The notes under the pieces were generated by a model that saw nothing but the letters and a program-made list of their open reading frames with translations, was not told the origin of the DNA and made no database searches. A program made the position numbers and the translations under genes. From Lachnospiraceae bacterium (lineage in GTDB: Bacteria > Bacillota > Clostridia > Lachnospirales > Lachnospiraceae): a stretch of DNA of 64,000 bases. Location of the stretch: contig CAJTEM010000004.1 of the NCBI GenBank assembly GCA_910575255.1, forward strand, positions 150,611 to 214,610, in the 5' to 3' direction. Every line of letters begins with the position of its first letter. The stretch's first letter is position 1. Of the stretch, positions 63,301 to 64,000 are shown piece by piece.

Positions 63301-63408
63301 ATCTGTCAGGCGCATCAGGTGGAGCTGATTCGGGTAGAGAACAGTTATGCCCGCCGCTATCAGCATATCAAGGGCGTGCTGGAGGCGTACTTTAAGGTAC
63401 GCCATTGA
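60316..63408 (+). CDS. WYL-like / SF1 helicase / DUF2726-type nuclease fusion protein
   Basis: 1030 residues. The N-terminal ~90 residues (GKWLTIEYRNQQEQVTRYWI; DYD-like QQYDRIYIDSI) resemble a WYL regulatory domain. A superfamily 1 DNA/RNA helicase follows: Walker A QGPPGTGKTNTIIN (~365), motif II VMDEASQCNTAV (~626), motif III VGDPQQLNPV (~652), motif V GTVHAFQGDEKDVVLF (~802) and VI NVAVSRAREQL (~842). The last ~100 residues form a PD-(D/E)XK-type nuclease: GKFDFVVYEQ (~953) and LAIELDGKEH (~971), as in DUF2726. It starts inside the sbcC stop (ATGA), so it is co-translated with SbcCD. Probable role: processing damaged or foreign DNA; whether repair or phage defence is open. Confidence 0.82.
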   Translation: MNTIHRDIFKAIHEGKWLTIEYRNQQEQVTRYWIGIRDLNAARRTLTVDGLHLGKYSLQQYDRIYIDSILSSQVLEGSYCEINQALVQDIHENSYKYKPLFDHVANLKVLDYLEDCSRMDTTAYRKDFALVRYLDRESFHGEAYPLSEEQFQRIVQEFQRQAEKERHGAGEEPLPSGTETAAKLCTPKKRLSIQRLAMNVMSIHTPRGLYVLAYRKLNLDVRQRCLRPDEDITLCTEFTVNGNRESIRRYLDAEDYELLQDFEANQEKVKDAVTRYSCRVQGVDDLPYVIGLGMDLVLDLHREYNAILEMYQKGEVPAPIRAFFGDLLDRPRSRRMVPITPLDRRINLDQLLAINHAMKYPVAYVQGPPGTGKTNTIINTIITAFFNEKTLLFVSYNNHPIDSVADKLSRLSYQGKRIPFPVARLGNAGKVRETLADLAELYEQVKTIPVYDRTLDRNRDSQAEKMRQLSELLRRYEDVLELKERSETIRQLLEYSRGRSRSLQMLPFETDLGGRQLQQVNRQMARLGEITDQDALSLLTEDVEELEKFLYYASVKCIHRLDEPGSRRLKEILLTGDEDQRLEAFSEYLKNGEGLKRFLRVFPIVATTCISAHRLGGPEAYFDMTVMDEASQCNTAVGLVPVLRGRNLMLVGDPQQLNPVILLDEVTNQRLRKKYGVTEEYDYRKNSLYKTFLACDSVSDEVLLRYHYRCNRKIIDFNNQKYYNSRLLIRSESTQPQPLVYVNVESGRTGQRNVAPAEVEEILHYAMEHRDKSIGVITPFVNQKNVIEQELAGRGLGHVACGTVHAFQGDEKDVVLFSAAITDDTYAGTYEWLKNNRELINVAVSRAREQLIVLASGRNLERLHQQEQEDDLYDLVRYVRSNGTSQVAVRETDSRALGIKPFSAATEEVFLQTLNHALENIWMSQNRFSVEKEVAVSQVFGEGKSYQDLFYSGKFDFVVYEQGGTRKDPVLAIELDGKEHLEESAVARRDREKQKICQAHQVELIRVENSYARRYQHIKGVLEAYFKVRH

Positions 63409-63446
63409 GCAAAGGTTACTTTTCACGGAGTGGGTGGGGTTCCGAG

Positions 63447-63660
63447 AGATACGCTCTGGAAAAAGAGTTCCCCGGCTTGCGGGTTTCGGATGCAGAAACT
63501 CTAAGCTCGCAGAAATCTGCTAAAAGCAGTATCAAAAATACAGAACTCGCTTCGCTCAGACAGCTGTATTTTTGACACTGACGCAGATTCCTGCGAGCTA
63601 AGAGTTTCTAGACATCCTGCAAACGCAAGCCGGAGAACCCTTTTTCCAGAGCTGACGCCT
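63447..63660. repeat. Very long imperfect inverted repeat 1
   Basis: The segment folds back on itself over ~95 bases per arm: CGCTCTGGAAAAAGAGTTC with GAACCCTTTTTCCAGAG, CCGGCTTGCG with CGCAAGCCGG, GAAACTCTAAGCTCGCAG with CTGCGAGCTAAGAGTTTC, and AAAAATACAG with CTGTATTTTT around a small loop near 63553. No T-run follows and there is no gene. Confidence 0.85.
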
Positions 63661-63823
63661 AGTACATCGATGCATTAATTCTCGAGTAACCAGCACTCGC
63701 TGTTTACGCCATTGCTGCGTTGTCGTCAGTCAACGATGCCACCGCATCGCTTCCTTCCTCCGCCTTGCACTGACGCAAACATCAAGCACTGATTACTTCA
63801 AGATTAATGCAACGATGTACTAG
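63659..63823. repeat. Long imperfect inverted repeat 2
   Basis: CTAGTACATCGATGCATTAAT (63659-63679) is matched by ATTAATGCAACGATGTACTAG (63803-63823) with one mismatch, and pairing continues inward (GAGTAACCAGCACT with the GCACTGATTACTTC region). It abuts repeat 1. Confidence 0.85.
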
Positions 63824-63904
63824 CGACATCCAAAGAAGCAATCTGTGAACAAATGTCAGTTCATTATAGGAAAGGGATATTCAGCCTTGGAACGAGGGGA
63901 GAGC

Positions 63905-64000
63905 CGCAGCGGGAAATGGTCTGCGGATGTTGACTTTGCAGAAATTTCAGGAATTCTTGATCTCGAAACCGGAAACATCCGCAGACCATTTCCCGCTGCG
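63905..64000. repeat. Perfect 27-bp inverted repeat 3 at the window edge
   Basis: The 27 bases from 63905 (beginning CGCAGCGGGAAATGG) are exactly the reverse complement of 63974-64000 (ending CCATTTCCCGCTGCG), with a 42-base centre. The arm may continue beyond the window. Confidence 0.9.

Noticed and set aside
63447..63823. Terminal inverted repeats as terminators of the helicase gene
   Set aside because: The arms are far too long and no T-run follows; they are listed as repeats.

Overview
The window reads as a chromosomal segment of a Gram-positive anaerobe of the Clostridia, most likely Lachnospiraceae. Support: a classic T-box leader, a secreted protein with cell-wall-binding repeats, an LTA-synthase-like enzyme, MBOAT/SGNH acylation genes, strong AGGAGG-type ribosome-binding sites and sigma-A promoters. 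No tRNA, rRNA or CRISPR array was seen. This is inferred from gene content; no database was consulted.

Layout. (1) 1-2073: the end of a chemotaxis receptor, then a Trp-codon T-box controlling a stand-alone TrpB2-type tryptophan synthase beta chain. (2) 2076-6153: a four-gene overlapping operon (transglutaminase-like protein, SGNH-like protein, small exported protein, MBOAT acyltransferase) that looks like a cell-surface polymer modification unit. (3) 6439-8559: an ABC-F ATPase with a repeat-bearing tail. (4) 8643-11973: a more AT-rich islet with its own promoter encoding a Panacea-domain protein, a DUF3696-type AAA ATPase and an unrecognised protein; this is a candidate toxin-antitoxin/defence module. 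(5) 12016-18728: an oligopeptide ABC importer (binding protein behind a possible attenuator, two permeases, two ATPases); two of its proteins carry in-frame tandem-repeat insertions.

(6) 18786-46048 is a mosaic surface-glycan locus. An LTA-synthase-like gene is split into two overlapping frames. Its 3' end plus a promoter/leader (about 0.9 kb) is repeated about 6.9 kb downstream. Between the copies lie an intact-looking insertion sequence, a pyruvyltransferase pseudogene, an intact PseF-PseG fusion and a NeuB/PseI gene, and two gene fragments. After the second copy come a CDP-glycerol-transferase-like gene, decayed pseB and pseC, and a long run of glycan enzymes. Nine of these enzymes, plus one pseudogene, share a small PglD-like Rossmann module joined to different catalytic domains (FkbM methyltransferase twice, GT4, radical SAM, GT-D, RgpF, GT2, DUF4422) or to a membrane anchor. 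This is the most striking pattern in the window. (7) 46116-49963: a ribulose-phosphate epimerase, an IspD/TarI-type cytidylyltransferase and a TarJ-like dehydrogenase, together suggesting CDP-ribitol supply, interrupted by a PD-(D/E)XK nuclease-like gene.

(8) 50132-53606: a secreted rhamnogalacturonan-acetylesterase-like protein (minus strand), a monofunctional GT51 glycosyltransferase and a macrodomain protein. (9) 53623-63408: a palindrome-controlled AAA ATPase with a tiny downstream partner, then sbcD, sbcC and a 1030-residue WYL-like/SF1 helicase/DUF2726-type nuclease fusion, the last three tightly packed as a DNA-repair or defence operon. (10) The last 550 bases hold three successive long inverted repeats and no gene.
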